Below are positions 8,485 through 17,707 of a stretch of 64,000 nucleotides of DNA, piece by piece. The notes below the pieces were generated by a model. That model had not been told where the DNA came from, ran no database searches, and saw nothing but the letters and a program-made list of their open reading frames with translations. The stretch's first letter is position 1, and each line of letters starts with the position of its first letter. The stretch comes from Roseateles_C aquae (GTDB taxonomy: Bacteria; Pseudomonadota; Gammaproteobacteria; Burkholderiales; Burkholderiaceae_C), in the NCBI RefSeq assembly GCF_032337115.1, contig NZ_JAVXZY010000004.1:1-64000 (forward strand). Direction: 5' to 3'. The position numbers and the translations under genes were made by a program.

Positions 8485-9330
8485 ATGGTGCAGGCATCCT
8501 GCTGCCGCCACCGGCCCGCGCCTCGGCCGCACGGGGCCCTCGCAGGTCTGCTTGCCGTGCTGTCCTTGATGCTGCCCGGCACACTCGCCCTGGCTGCCGA
8601 GCCGGGCGCTGACAAGCATTCGCTGGTGCTGGCCGGCGAGGACGATTGGGCCCCGTACAGCGCGGCCGAAAAGCCCGGCGCCGACAGCCAGTCCAGGCCC
8701 ACCGGTTTCAGCCCCGATCTGGTCCAGGCCGTGCTCGCGAGCCAGGGCATTGCGGTGCAGATCATCACCGTGCCCTTTTCTCGCTGCATGCTCTATGCAA
8801 AGACCGGGCAGGTGGTCGGCTGCTTCAACGCCACCATCACCGATGACAACCGCGCTGACTACCTCTGGCACCAACCGGCCATGTTCGAGGAAGAGTTGTC
8901 GATCTTCGCGCGCGCCGATGAAGCCGTGCCGCCACGCGAGCTGCGCCTGGCCGATCTGCGCGGCAAGCGGGTGGCCTACACCAATGGCTACACCTATCCC
9001 AGCGAGTTCATGCACGACGCCCGCATCCAGAAATTCAGCGCGCTGTCCGACGCCGCGCTGATCCGGATGCTGATCGGCAAGCGGGTCGACTACATCCTGC
9101 TCAACCGCACCCCGGGCTGGCTGCGCATTGATGGCACGCCGGAGTTCCAAGGCCGGCTCAAGCGGGTCGGCCTGATTTCGATGGACGGCTTCTGGGTGGC
9201 GTTCTCAAAGGAACACCCCGAGGGCGCCCGCCTCGCCCAGGCCTTCAGCCAGGGCCTGGCCCAGATGCGCCGCGACGGTAGCTACCAGCGCCTGCTGGAC
9301 GATTTCCGCAAGCGGGTGCATTACCGCTGA
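8485..9330 (+). CDS. Periplasmic substrate-binding protein, SBP_bac_3-like
   Basis: A 281-residue secreted protein with a signal peptide (hydrophobic LAGLLAVLSLMLPGTLALAAE). A two-lobed binding-protein pattern follows: FSPDLVQAVLASQGIAVQI, CFNATITDDNRADYLW, LRGKRVAYTNGYTYPSEF. No ABC permease or ATPase is adjacent. Proteins like this in Burkholderiales are often orphans with unknown ligand. The start at 8485 gives the signal peptide its positive charge; a start at 8404 would overlap the TlpA gene. Confidence 0.8.
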   Translation: MVQASCCRHRPAPRPHGALAGLLAVLSLMLPGTLALAAEPGADKHSLVLAGEDDWAPYSAAEKPGADSQSRPTGFSPDLVQAVLASQGIAVQIITVPFSRCMLYAKTGQVVGCFNATITDDNRADYLWHQPAMFEEELSIFARADEAVPPRELRLADLRGKRVAYTNGYTYPSEFMHDARIQKFSALSDAALIRMLIGKRVDYILLNRTPGWLRIDGTPEFQGRLKRVGLISMDGFWVAFSKEHPEGARLAQAFSQGLAQMRRDGSYQRLLDDFRKRVHYR

Positions 9331-9497
9331 GCGCCGTCGCTCACAAGCGCGGCAGATATGTCCCTAACAAGGCAACACCGCGCGTGGGTGGTTGCTGCGC
9401 AACAGCGCCAGCCATTCGGCTGATTCAAGAGAATCGCTCGGCTTACAGACCGTGCGCCCTTTTGGCGCGTGGTGCAGCCCTTGCAAGGATGAATGCC

Positions 9498-10010
9498 ATG
9501 AACAGCACGCTGGTGACCCTATTCGAATACAAGGCCTGGGCGGACGCCGAGCTCCTTGCCGCACTCGCCAGCTTCGACGCAGCGAAGCAACCGGCGCAGT
9601 TTGCAGCGATGCTGCAGACGCTGGACCACGCCCATATCGTCGATCGGATCTTTCAGGGCCATCTGAGCGGGAACACGGCAACACCGTTTACCGCCCCCCA
9701 GTCGGCCCAGCAACCCGGCCTGGCGCCGCTGCGTGAGGACATTAACGCCTGCGACCACTGGTATCTGCAGTTCGTCCATGCACTGCCGGCCGACGAGCTT
9801 GCCCAGCCGCTGCAATTCAGCTTCACCGATGGCCAGCACGGCACGATGACGCGGGAGGAAATGCTGCTGCACGTCATCACCCACAGCGGCTATCACCGTG
9901 GCAGCATCGGCCAGATGCTGGAAGACTGCGGGAGTGAATCGCCGCCCGATTCGCTGACAAAGTTCCTGCACCAGCATCAACCCGAACGCCGGCTGCACCG
10001 GCCGCGCTGA
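9498..10010 (+). CDS. DinB-family protein
   Basis: A 170-residue four-helix DinB/YfiT-like protein. Likely metal-binding histidines are seen in QTLDHAHIVDRIFQG and in LLHVITHSGYHRGSIGQML. Such proteins are putative metal-dependent transferases or hydrolases, some linked to thiol cofactors. An AAGGA at 9485-9489 is 8 nt from the ATG at 9498, which decides the start over the ATG at 9489. It stands alone between two unrelated genes. Confidence 0.82.
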   Translation: MNSTLVTLFEYKAWADAELLAALASFDAAKQPAQFAAMLQTLDHAHIVDRIFQGHLSGNTATPFTAPQSAQQPGLAPLREDINACDHWYLQFVHALPADELAQPLQFSFTDGQHGTMTREEMLLHVITHSGYHRGSIGQMLEDCGSESPPDSLTKFLHQHQPERRLHRPR

Positions 10011-10088
10011 GGCACGCTCAGCCCACGGCACAGGCCGCTCGCCCTTGAGCAGGGGCGCGACGCAGGTATCTATTCGCCGACTTCGCGC

Positions 10089-11087
10089 CTACTTCGCCGC
10101 GCTGGATGCTGCGAGCACCTCGTGAGCCTGCTGGTCGGCGTGGTAGCTGGAGCGCACCATGGCGCCGACGGCGGCATGGGTGAAGCCCATCTTGTAGGCC
10201 TCGGCTTCGAACATCTTGAAGGTGTCCGGGTGCACATAGCGGCGCACCGGCAGGTGGTGACCGGACGGGGCCAGGTATTGCCCGATGGTCAGCATGTCAA
10301 TGTCGTGGGCACGCATATCGCGCATCACCTGCAGCACTTCTTCGTCGGTCTCGCCCAGGCCGACCATGATGCCGCTCTTGGTCGGCACGCCGGGCACCTC
10401 GGCCTTGAAGCGCTTCAGCAGGTTCAGGCTGAATTCGTAGTCGGAACCGGGGCGGGCTTCCTTGTACAGGCGCGGCGCGGTTTCCAGGTTGTGGTTCATC
10501 ACATCGGGCGGCGCGGCCTTGAGGATGTCCAGCGCGCGGTCCATGCGGCCGCGGAAGTCAGGCACCAGCACCTCGATCTGGGTGCCCGGGCTCAGCTCGC
10601 GGACCTTGGTGATGCACTCGGCAAAGTGGCCGGCGCCGCCGTCGCGCAGGTCGTCGCGGTCAACGCTGGTGATGACCACGTACTTCAGCTTCAACGCGGC
10701 GATGGTCTGGGCCAGCTTGAGCGGCTCCTCGGTGTCCAGCGGGTCCGGACGGCCATGGCCGACGTCGCAGAAGGGGCAGCGGCGGGTGCACTTGTCGCCC
10801 ATGATCATGAAGGTCGCCGTGCCCTTGCCGAAGCATTCACCGATATTCGGGCAGGAGGCCTCTTCACAGACGGTGTGCAGCTTCTGCTCGCGCAGGATCT
10901 GCTTGATCTCGTAGAAACGGGTGCTGGGCGAACCGGCCTTGACGCGGATCCAGTCCGGCTTCTTCAGCGTTTCTGCCGGCACGATCTTGATCGGGATACG
11001 GGCGGTCTTGGCCTGCGATTTCTGCTTGGCGGTGGCGTCATAGGCCTCGCCGGTCTTTGCTTCGTGCGTGATGTTCTCGGTTGCCAT
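10089..11087 (-). CDS. lipA: Lipoyl synthase
   Basis: A 332-residue radical-SAM enzyme that inserts two sulfur atoms into the octanoyl chain on lipoate-dependent proteins. The auxiliary cluster motif is CEEASCPNIGEC, and the radical SAM motif is CTRRCPFC. The N-terminal 50 residues are Lys/Thr-rich and variable. It lies 13 bp after lipB on the same strand, so octanoyl transfer and sulfur insertion are encoded together. Confidence 0.97.
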   Translation of the reverse strand: MATENITHEAKTGEAYDATAKQKSQAKTARIPIKIVPAETLKKPDWIRVKAGSPSTRFYEIKQILREQKLHTVCEEASCPNIGECFGKGTATFMIMGDKCTRRCPFCDVGHGRPDPLDTEEPLKLAQTIAALKLKYVVITSVDRDDLRDGGAGHFAECITKVRELSPGTQIEVLVPDFRGRMDRALDILKAAPPDVMNHNLETAPRLYKEARPGSDYEFSLNLLKRFKAEVPGVPTKSGIMVGLGETDEEVLQVMRDMRAHDIDMLTIGQYLAPSGHHLPVRRYVHPDTFKMFEAEAYKMGFTHAAVGAMVRSSYHADQQAHEVLAASSAAK

Positions 11088-11100
11088 GACAGCCCCGTTA

Positions 11101-11769
11101 TCAGCGCGTCAGCTGGGCGGCAAGCCGCTCGGCGAAGCGCTGGGCCACCGTGGGCCAGTCCGTGAAAACACCAAGTGTAGCGAGGTCGACCGTGGCCAGC
11201 CCTGCATAGCCGCAAGGGTTGATGCCGTAAAAGGGTTGCAAATCCATCGCCACGTTCAGCGCCACGCCGTGGTAGGTGCAGTGGCGGCTGACCTTGATGC
11301 CCAGTGCGGCGATCTTGCCCAGGCCGCGAAACGGATCACCGGGATCGGCCGGCCCTGTCAGCGCGGCATGGGCGCCGGAATCGTTCAGCCGCACATAGAT
11401 GCCGGGCGCGCCGCTGACCCGATGGCCGGTCACGCCAAACTGCTCCAGCGTCTGAATCACTGCCGCTTCGAGCCGGAACACGTACTCGCGCACATAAATG
11501 CCCAGGCGCTGCAGATCGACCAGCGGATAGGCGACCACCTGGCCCGGCCCGTGGTAAGTGACCTGGCCGCCGCGGTTGGTCTGCACGATGGGAATGCCGG
11601 CCGGGTTCAGCACATGGTCGGCCTTGCCGGCCAGGCCCTGGGTGTAAACCGGTGCGAATTCGCACAGCCAGAGTTCGTCCGGCGTGTCCGGCCCACGGGC
11701 CTCGGTGAAGGCGCGCATGGCCTCCAGGGTGGCCGCATAGTCGACGCGGCCGAGCTGCTTCACAATCAT
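11101..11769 (-). CDS. lipB: Octanoyltransferase
   Basis: A 222-residue enzyme that moves octanoate from ACP to the lipoyl domains. The conserved block RGGQVTYHGPGQVVAYPLVD is present. The start MIVKQLGRVDYAATLEAM (11769) matches the family; upstream codons add an unrelated basic stretch. It is followed by lipA. Together with DUF493, the transaminase and dacC upstream on the same strand it forms a cluster conserved across Burkholderiales. Confidence 0.96.
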   Translation of the reverse strand: MIVKQLGRVDYAATLEAMRAFTEARGPDTPDELWLCEFAPVYTQGLAGKADHVLNPAGIPIVQTNRGGQVTYHGPGQVVAYPLVDLQRLGIYVREYVFRLEAAVIQTLEQFGVTGHRVSGAPGIYVRLNDSGAHAALTGPADPGDPFRGLGKIAALGIKVSRHCTYHGVALNVAMDLQPFYGINPCGYAGLATVDLATLGVFTDWPTVAQRFAERLAAQLTR

Positions 11770-11924
11770 CCGGCAATGGTAGCGCCCACGCCAAGCGCCC
11801 CGCCGAGCCAGGGTCATGCGCATGAGGCCAGCGCCGCGCTGTAAGGCCCGGGGGCGGCACGGCGACTCAAGATCCGCTACCCTTTACCACCCCGCCCCGG
11901 CACCCGACCAGAAAGCCAAACCCC

Positions 11925-12617
11925 ATGCGCCAGACGACTGCCCTACGCCCTGCCGCCCTTGCCGTGCATGCGGCGCTGGCCGCCCTGCTTTGCAGCGCCC
12001 TGGCGCAGGCTGCCCCCGCATCCACAGCCAAGCCATTGGATATCGATGCCGCCATCACTGCCTATGCCGAAGGCCAGCCCGCACTGGCCGCGCAGGCCTT
12101 CGCCCGCCTGGCCCGCCAAGGCGATGCGCTGGCCCAGTACAACCTGGCGATGATGCATCTGCGCGGCGAGCTGCCACGCGCCAGTGTGCGCGAGGCCAAG
12201 CGGCTGCTGGAACGCGCCGCCGCCGGCAAGCTGATTCGCGCCGAACTGGCGCTGGCGCAGTTCCATGAACAGGGGCTGAGTGGGCGGGTGGACAGCGCCG
12301 CCGCCATGCGCTGGTACCGGTTGGCTGCCGAACATGGCAGCGCGGATGCGCAGCTGGCCTTGGGCACCGCCCACTATCTGGGCCGCGGTGCAGCGCTGGA
12401 CATGAGCGAGGCAGCGCACTGGTACCGCGAGGCGGCCAAGGCCGGCGATGTCGGCGCGCAGTACCTGATTGCCTCGATGTACGAGAGCGGCCTGGGCGTC
12501 AGCCAGGACCTGCGCCTGGCGCGCTACTGGTACGACATTGCCGCCCGCAACGGCGACGAGGCCGCGCCGTTCAAGCGCCAGGAGCTGGATGCCAAGCTGA
12601 CGCCGGCTGACACCTGA
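11925..12617 (+). CDS. Sel1-repeat protein, probably exported
   Basis: A 230-residue protein with an N-terminal signal peptide (AALAALLCSALAQAA) followed by several Sel1-like/TPR helical repeats, for example AQYNLAMMHLRGELPRA, AQLALGTAHYLGRGAAL and AQYLIASMYESGLGVSQ. These repeats usually scaffold protein contacts in the envelope. It is embedded on the opposite strand between lipB and the DUF493 gene, interrupting that conserved cluster. No specific role is evident. Confidence 0.82.
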   Translation: MRQTTALRPAALAVHAALAALLCSALAQAAPASTAKPLDIDAAITAYAEGQPALAAQAFARLARQGDALAQYNLAMMHLRGELPRASVREAKRLLERAAAGKLIRAELALAQFHEQGLSGRVDSAAAMRWYRLAAEHGSADAQLALGTAHYLGRGAALDMSEAAHWYREAAKAGDVGAQYLIASMYESGLGVSQDLRLARYWYDIAARNGDEAAPFKRQELDAKLTPADT

Positions 12618-12632
12618 ACGCTGCTCAGCAAT

Positions 12633-12917
12633 TCAGAGCACGACCTTGACCATCGGGTGCGTGGTCAGCGTGCGATAAAGCTCGTCCAGCTGTTCGCGGC
12701 TGGTGGCCGTGACGGTGATGGTCAGGCCCAGGTATTTGCCGCCGCTGCTGGGCCGCTGTTCGACGCTGCTGGCGTCAAAGCCCGGGTCGAACTGCTGCGC
12801 CACCATCACAATGGCCTCGACAAAGCCCTCGACCTGCGCCCCCATCACCTTGATGGGAAAGCGCGAGGGGTATTCGATCAGCGATTCTTCGGGCGAAATC
12901 GGGCGGTTGATATTCAT
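12633..12917 (-). CDS. DUF493 (YbeD-like) protein
   Basis: A 94-residue ferredoxin-fold protein with the family's PSRFPIKVMGAQVEGF and SGGKYLGLTITVTATS segments. In E. coli the homologue ybeD also lies by lipB. It may be a small regulatory ACT-like domain; its role is not established. It follows the transaminase gene on the same strand with a 33 bp gap. Confidence 0.9.
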   Translation of the reverse strand: MNINRPISPEESLIEYPSRFPIKVMGAQVEGFVEAIVMVAQQFDPGFDASSVEQRPSSGGKYLGLTITVTATSREQLDELYRTLTTHPMVKVVL

Positions 12918-12950
12918 GGTCTTGGCAGGCTCGCGGCAAGGCGGCCGTTT

Positions 12951-13826
12951 TCAAATGGATTGCATCAGCTTGGCGCGCTGGTAAGCCTCGTACAGCCGGC
13001 CATAGACCGGGCCGGGCTTGCCATGCAGGGCACCGTGGCCGACCGGTTCGTGGTCCAGCGTCGTCACCGCCAGCACCTCCTTGAGCGCCGAGCTGAGGAT
13101 GATTTCATCAGCGGCGAAGACTTCGGTCTCAGAGATCGGGCGCAGATTGTGCGCGATGCCGACCTCCTCGCAGAGTTCGGCCAGCAGGCTGACGCGCACG
13201 CCCTCCAGCACATGCTCGCTCATCGGCGGGCCCAGCAGCGCACCTTCCTTGACGATCCAGACGTTTGACGCCGAGGCCTCGGTCAGCCAGCCGTCGCGAA
13301 ACAGAATCGTCTCGGCCGCGCCCTGGTCGGCCGAAACCTGGCGCGCCAGCACATTGCCCAACAGCGAGGTGCATTTGATATCGCCGCGTTGCCAGCGGAA
13401 ATCGCGGGCGCTGATGCAGGCCACGCCGTGGTGGCGCTGCTCGGCGCTGAGCGGCTGCTGCGGCGAGCAGTAGCTGAACACCGTGGGCGCAATATCGGTG
13501 GGCATCACATGGTTGCGAGGCGCCACGCCGCGGGTGATCTGCAAATACCAGCCCTGGTCATCGGCACTGCCGCTGGCCACCAGCCGGCGCCCCAGCGCCA
13601 GCCACTGCTCACGCGTCAGCGGATTGGCGATGCGCAGCTTGGCCAGATTACGCTCCAGCCGCGCCATGTGTTCGTCAAAGCGGAACAGGCGCCGGCCATA
13701 GACGGGGATCAGTTCATAGACCCCGTCACCAAAGATGAAGCCGCGGTCCATTGGCGACACACGCGCTTCGGACAAAGGGCCGAACTCGCCGTTCAGGTAG
13801 CAGGTGACATCAGGCAATGCTGTCAT
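12951..13826 (-). CDS. D-amino acid aminotransferase (class IV PLP enzyme)
   Basis: A 291-residue fold-type IV transaminase. It has the RGFIFGDGVYELIPVYGRRLFR-type N-terminal block (in parts: FIFGDGVYELIPV) and the catalytic lysine in DIKCTSLLGNVLA. D-alanine transaminase is favoured over branched-chain aminotransferase because dacC, a D-Ala carboxypeptidase, lies directly upstream. This neighbourhood argument is inference. The start at 13826 (MTALPDVTCYLNGEFG) is right for the family. Confidence 0.88.
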   Translation of the reverse strand: MTALPDVTCYLNGEFGPLSEARVSPMDRGFIFGDGVYELIPVYGRRLFRFDEHMARLERNLAKLRIANPLTREQWLALGRRLVASGSADDQGWYLQITRGVAPRNHVMPTDIAPTVFSYCSPQQPLSAEQRHHGVACISARDFRWQRGDIKCTSLLGNVLARQVSADQGAAETILFRDGWLTEASASNVWIVKEGALLGPPMSEHVLEGVRVSLLAELCEEVGIAHNLRPISETEVFAADEIILSSALKEVLAVTTLDHEPVGHGALHGKPGPVYGRLYEAYQRAKLMQSI

Positions 13827-13875
13827 GGCCGACTCCTCGGATGAGTTGCCAAGCTTACGCCTGACGAGGACGGAA

Positions 13876-15024
13876 TTACTTGATCCAAAGCCGGATCGCG
13901 TCCCAGGCACGACCGAAAATGCCGGCCAGCGGCACCGCTTCCTGCACCACCAGCGGCACCTCGGCCACCGGCACACCGGCGGTCGTCGACACTTTCAGCG
14001 TGCCCACGCGCTGACCCTTGCCGAGCGGCGCCACCAGCGGATCGGTGCGCTCGACCTGGGTCTGCAGCTTCGCGCCTTCGCCGCGCGGCACGGCCACGTA
14101 GACCGGCCCCTCGGCACCCAGCTTGGCCTCGGGCACGGCGCCCTTCCACACCTTGACCGTCGAGACTGCCTGCCCGCCTTCGAACAGGCGCACGGCGTCA
14201 AACGTGCTGTAGCCCCAGTTCAGCAGCTTCTGGCTCTCGTTGGCACGGGCTTCCTTCGAGGCCGTGCCCATCACCACACTGAGCAGCCGGCGCTTGCCGT
14301 TGGGGAAGTCGCGCTGGGCGCTCGCAATCAGGCTATAGCCGGCGCCATCGGTGTAGCCGGCCGTCATGCCATCGACGCTGGGATCGCGCGCCAGCAGCAG
14401 ATTGCGGCTCTGCTGGCGGATCTTGTTGTAGGTGTACTCGCGCTGGGCGTAGTAGGGATAGAACTCGGGGAAGTCCTTGATGATGCGCGTGGCGATCACC
14501 GAGAGATCACGCGCACTGCTCTTGTGGCCCGGCTCGGTCTGGCCGGTGACATTGCTGAACTGGGTATTCTTCAGACCCCAGGCCTGGGCCTGGCGGTTCA
14601 TCATCGCGACGAACTGCTCGACCGTGCCCCCCACGCCCTCGGCCAGCGCCACCGCGGCGTCGTTGCCGGACTGAATGATCATGCCGCGCAGCAACTCATC
14701 GACCTTGGGGCGCATGGTCGTGTCGATGAACATCAGCGAGGGCTCGCCCTTGCGCTCGTCCCAAGCGCGCACCGAGATAGTCAACGGCTGATCGAGGCTC
14801 AGCCGCTTCTGCTTCAGCGCATCGAAGACGATATAGGCCGTCATCAGCTTGGTCAGCGAGGCCGGATCGCTGGGCGTATCGGCATCGCGCTCGGCCAGCA
14901 CCTGGTTGGCGCTCAGGTCGACCAAAAGATAGCTGCGCGCCGCGATCTCGGGCGGCTGCGGTGCCTGGGCCAGGGCGGAGACGGTGCTGGCGGCGGCCAG
15001 CACAAAAGCGAACAAACGTTGCAT
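13876..15024 (-). CDS. dacC: D-alanyl-D-alanine carboxypeptidase (PBP5/6-type) with altered KTG motif
   Basis: A 382-residue penicillin-binding protein with signal peptide (LFAFVLAAASTVSALAQ). Two of the three active-site motifs are intact: SLTK (Ser56-Lys59) and SGN (119-121). A C-terminal PBP5-type beta domain ends in an amphipathic anchor (AWDAIRLWIK). The third motif, normally KTG in a DG-x-KTG-x-T context, reads DGMTAGYTDGAGY, so Lys-Thr is replaced by Thr-Ala (residues 221-222). Family members trim pentapeptide side chains of peptidoglycan. ATG at 15024 is preferred to the TTG two codons upstream. Confidence 0.92.
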   Translation of the reverse strand: MQRLFAFVLAAASTVSALAQAPQPPEIAARSYLLVDLSANQVLAERDADTPSDPASLTKLMTAYIVFDALKQKRLSLDQPLTISVRAWDERKGEPSLMFIDTTMRPKVDELLRGMIIQSGNDAAVALAEGVGGTVEQFVAMMNRQAQAWGLKNTQFSNVTGQTEPGHKSSARDLSVIATRIIKDFPEFYPYYAQREYTYNKIRQQSRNLLLARDPSVDGMTAGYTDGAGYSLIASAQRDFPNGKRRLLSVVMGTASKEARANESQKLLNWGYSTFDAVRLFEGGQAVSTVKVWKGAVPEAKLGAEGPVYVAVPRGEGAKLQTQVERTDPLVAPLGKGQRVGTLKVSTTAGVPVAEVPLVVQEAVPLAGIFGRAWDAIRLWIK

Positions 15025-15071
15025 GCGCAAATGGGATCTCGGAAGCTCGCAGGAAAAGACCTGTGCCGCGC

Positions 15072-15701
15072 TCAGGCCGGATGCCAGTGGCGCAGCACGA
15101 TGTTCTTCAGCAGCGGCAGCTGCCCATGGAAGAAATGGCCGACGCCTGGGACGACGACCACCGGCAGCGCCTGCGGCCGCGCCCAGTCCAGTACCGAGGC
15201 CAGCGGCACGACATCATCGACCTCGCCGTGCACCACCAGCGTATCGGCCGGCACCGGCGCGGTATCAAAACGCGAGGTGGCCGGGCCGATCAGGGCCAGG
15301 CGCTCGGCACCCTCGCCCTCGGGCAGGCGGCGCGCTGCCTGCGAGGCCACATAGCCACCGAAGGAGAAACCGGCCAGCGTCAGCGGCAGGCCCGGCTCGC
15401 GCAGCGCGGCGGCCACGGCCAGCGCGTCGTCGATCTCGCCGCGGCCCTCGTCCCAGCCCCCTTCGGAGCGGCCGATGCCGCGGAAGTTGAAGCGCAGCGC
15501 CTTGTAGCCCAGCTGCACAAAGGCACGGGCCAGCGTCTGCACCACCTTGTTGTCCAAGGTGCCGCCCTGGGTCGGGTTGGGATGGCAGATCAGCGCGGTG
15601 CCGCGCAAGACCTGACCCTCGGCCAGCGTTGGCCTGTCGATGGCGCATTCCAGCGCGCCGGCAGGGCCAGCGATCAGCAGACGTTCGGTCTGTGCATTCA
15701 C
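15072..15701 (-). CDS. Alpha/beta hydrolase, COG2945-like
   Basis: A 209-residue cytoplasmic hydrolase. HPNPTQGGTLDNKVVQTLA, FNFRGIGRSEGGWDEG and the nucleophile elbow LAGFSFGGYVASQAA are typical of the COG2945 group, whose substrates are unknown. The catalytic acid/base region is in VPGVGHFFHGQ. The start is GTG at 15701 (MNAQTERLL). It lies 5 bp after the ferredoxin gene, suggesting co-transcription. Confidence 0.85.
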   Translation of the reverse strand: MNAQTERLLIAGPAGALECAIDRPTLAEGQVLRGTALICHPNPTQGGTLDNKVVQTLARAFVQLGYKALRFNFRGIGRSEGGWDEGRGEIDDALAVAAALREPGLPLTLAGFSFGGYVASQAARRLPEGEGAERLALIGPATSRFDTAPVPADTLVVHGEVDDVVPLASVLDWARPQALPVVVVPGVGHFFHGQLPLLKNIVLRHWHPA

Positions 15702-15706
15702 GATGT

Positions 15707-16033
15707 TCAGCGCCCCACCGAATCCGGCAGGACCAGTCGCTCGACGACCTGGCCGTTCTTCAGATGGCTGTCGACGATCTCGTCGATATCGCTGTTGTCG
15801 ACAAAGCTGTACCAGACGGCGTCCGGATAGACCACGGCCACCGGGCCGCCGGCGCAGCGATCCAGGCAGCCCGCCTTGTTGACGCGCACGCCGCCAACGC
15901 CAGCCAGCCCGGCCGCCTTGACGCTGGCCTTGCAGTGATCGAACGCGGCCTGCGCACCGTGCTGGGCGCAGCAGTTCTCACCGTTGTCGCGCTGGTTGAG
16001 GCAGAAGAAGATGTGACGCTGGAAATAGCTCAT
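15707..16033 (-). CDS. Thioredoxin-like [2Fe-2S] ferredoxin
   Basis: A 108-residue protein of the stand-alone thioredoxin-fold ferredoxins. The likely cluster ligands are in FFCLNQRDNGENCCAQHG and NKAGCLDRCAGGPVAVVYP. Its electron partner is unknown. It is co-directional with, and 5 bp from, the COG2945 hydrolase and about 48 bp downstream of the VanZ gene. The start MSYFQRHIFFC (16033) fits the family. Confidence 0.88.
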   Translation of the reverse strand: MSYFQRHIFFCLNQRDNGENCCAQHGAQAAFDHCKASVKAAGLAGVGGVRVNKAGCLDRCAGGPVAVVYPDAVWYSFVDNSDIDEIVDSHLKNGQVVERLVLPDSVGR

Positions 16034-16081
16034 GGCGGCGATTGTAGGCAAGGGCTGGGGATTTCCCCGATGGGGGCGGGC

Positions 16082-17173
16082 TCAATCCTTTTGTGCCACG
16101 CCCCAGAACAGCCAGGCCAGTGCCGCAAACGGCCACAGCCAGCCCAGCCACTGCGCCAGGCCGTAGAGATTGATGAAGCGGCCCTGCTCCCAGGCCTGCA
16201 GGCTTTGCGCCAGATAGGGGTCGCTGGGCGCCTGGCTGACCACGGCAATCAGCGCCGTCATCGCCACCAGGCCGAAGGCCGCATTGGCCCGCCGCGGCAA
16301 CAGGCAGGCCAGCAAGGCAAGACCTGACCCCAGCCCCAAGCCGGGCAGCGTGGCCTCGGTGACCCAGGCCCAGGCATGCTGAGGGCCAAAGTTCAGCGCC
16401 GTCGACCAGGCCGTGCCGATCACGCCCAGCAGCAGCGCACCGAACACCAGCAGCACACGCCGCTTGCCCGGCCGCGCCACCGACAGGGCCAGCAGGCAGG
16501 GTGCCAGCAGGCCGAGCGCAATCGTCGTCGCCTCCAGGCCCAGGCTCAAGGGCAAGTCCTGGATCTCGGCGGCCTCGGGCAGCGCCCAGGGCGTGCCGTC
16601 CAGAACCGCGGCGCTGAGTTCGCGCAGTCTTGGCAGCAACTGCCCGAGCCCGAGCGGCACCGGCGCCGGAAACAGCAGACCCACCGGCCACAGCGCCAGC
16701 AGCGCGAGCGCCCCGGCCGATTGCGGCGCGAACCAGCGCTCACGCCAGCCATGCCAGCGCTGCAAACCGCCGATCTGATGCAGCAGCAGGCCAAGCAGGC
16801 AGCCCGCCCACGCCCCGGCACAATTGAGCAGCCAATCGGCCAGCGAAGGCACCCGCCCGGGCAGCATGTACTGCAGGCATTCCAACGCATAAGACAGCAG
16901 GGGCAGCCCGCCCAGGCCGAGCAGCAGTCCCCAGCGGCGCGGATGACCGCTGCGCACCACGGCCGCAAAACACAAGAGCCCGAGCGGCGCATAGCCCAGC
17001 GCATTGGCCCAGATGTCAAACGACAGCCAGTAGCGCGGCCAGGGCAGGCTGAACACGGCCTGCCAAGGCAGACTGGGCGGTAGCCGCCAGGGCCAGAAGG
17101 GATACAGGCTGGCGTAGACGACCAGCAGCGCATAGACCAGCGCCAGCCAGGTCGCCGAGCTGCGGCGCGACAA
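16082..17173 (-). CDS. VanZ-like integral membrane protein
   Basis: A 363-residue multi-spanning membrane protein. The N-terminal half matches VanZ-like proteins (SFDIWANALGYAPLGLLCF, GRVPSLADWLLNCAGAWAG). The C-terminal half adds four to five hydrophobic helices with no recognised domain. The start is a TTG at 17173 preceded by GGGAG at 7 nt; no ATG lies near. VanZ homologues confer teicoplanin resistance in some Gram-positives, but in this group the role is unknown. Confidence 0.8.
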   Translation of the reverse strand: MSRRSSATWLALVYALLVVYASLYPFWPWRLPPSLPWQAVFSLPWPRYWLSFDIWANALGYAPLGLLCFAAVVRSGHPRRWGLLLGLGGLPLLSYALECLQYMLPGRVPSLADWLLNCAGAWAGCLLGLLLHQIGGLQRWHGWRERWFAPQSAGALALLALWPVGLLFPAPVPLGLGQLLPRLRELSAAVLDGTPWALPEAAEIQDLPLSLGLEATTIALGLLAPCLLALSVARPGKRRVLLVFGALLLGVIGTAWSTALNFGPQHAWAWVTEATLPGLGLGSGLALLACLLPRRANAAFGLVAMTALIAVVSQAPSDPYLAQSLQAWEQGRFINLYGLAQWLGWLWPFAALAWLFWGVAQKD

Positions 17174-17230
17174 CTCAGCGCTCCCGCTGGGCGAGACGCT
17201 GAATGATGAGGTCAGCAGCCGGCATGAGCT

Positions 17231-17659
17231 TCAAAACGGCTTGACGACCACCAGCACGACGATGGTCGCGAACAGCAGCACCGAGACCTCGTTGAAGATG
17301 CGGAACCAGCGATGGCTGCGCCGATTGGTCAGCAGTTCGAACTTGCGCAGCATAGCGCGGCACATATGGTGATAGCCGATCGCCGCGACCACCATGGCCA
17401 GCTTGGCGTGCAGCCAGCCATTGCCCGGCCCGCGGCCAACGCCGTAGTACAGCCACAGCACCAGACCCAGGGCGAGCGCCGGCAGCATCAAAAGGCTCAT
17501 GAACTTGTAGAGCTTGTGCCCCATCAGCAGCAGACGCTCCCGCTCGGCATGGCTTTCCGCCGGCACCATGGCCAGATTGACGAAGATCCGCGGCATGTAG
17601 AACAGGCCGGCAAACCAGGCGGCGACGAAGACGATGTGAAAGGCTTTGATCCAGAGCAT
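17231..17659 (-). CDS. HemJ-like protoporphyrinogen oxidase / CopD-family membrane protein
   Basis: A 142-residue protein with four predicted membrane helices. It has the HemJ pattern at the N-terminus (LWIKAFHIVFVAAWFAGLFY with an early conserved His) and a near-C-terminal WFRIFNEVSVLLF block. HemJ oxidises protoporphyrinogen IX in heme synthesis. I cannot exclude another CopD-like role. The start is at 17659; the codons upstream are not conserved-looking. Confidence 0.75.
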   Translation of the reverse strand: MLWIKAFHIVFVAAWFAGLFYMPRIFVNLAMVPAESHAERERLLLMGHKLYKFMSLLMLPALALGLVLWLYYGVGRGPGNGWLHAKLAMVVAAIGYHHMCRAMLRKFELLTNRRSHRWFRIFNEVSVLLFATIVVLVVVKPF

Positions 17660-17707
17660 GGCGGCATTATGGAGGGCAGATGGGACGCGGCCTTGCGCTC
17701 GCGCAGA

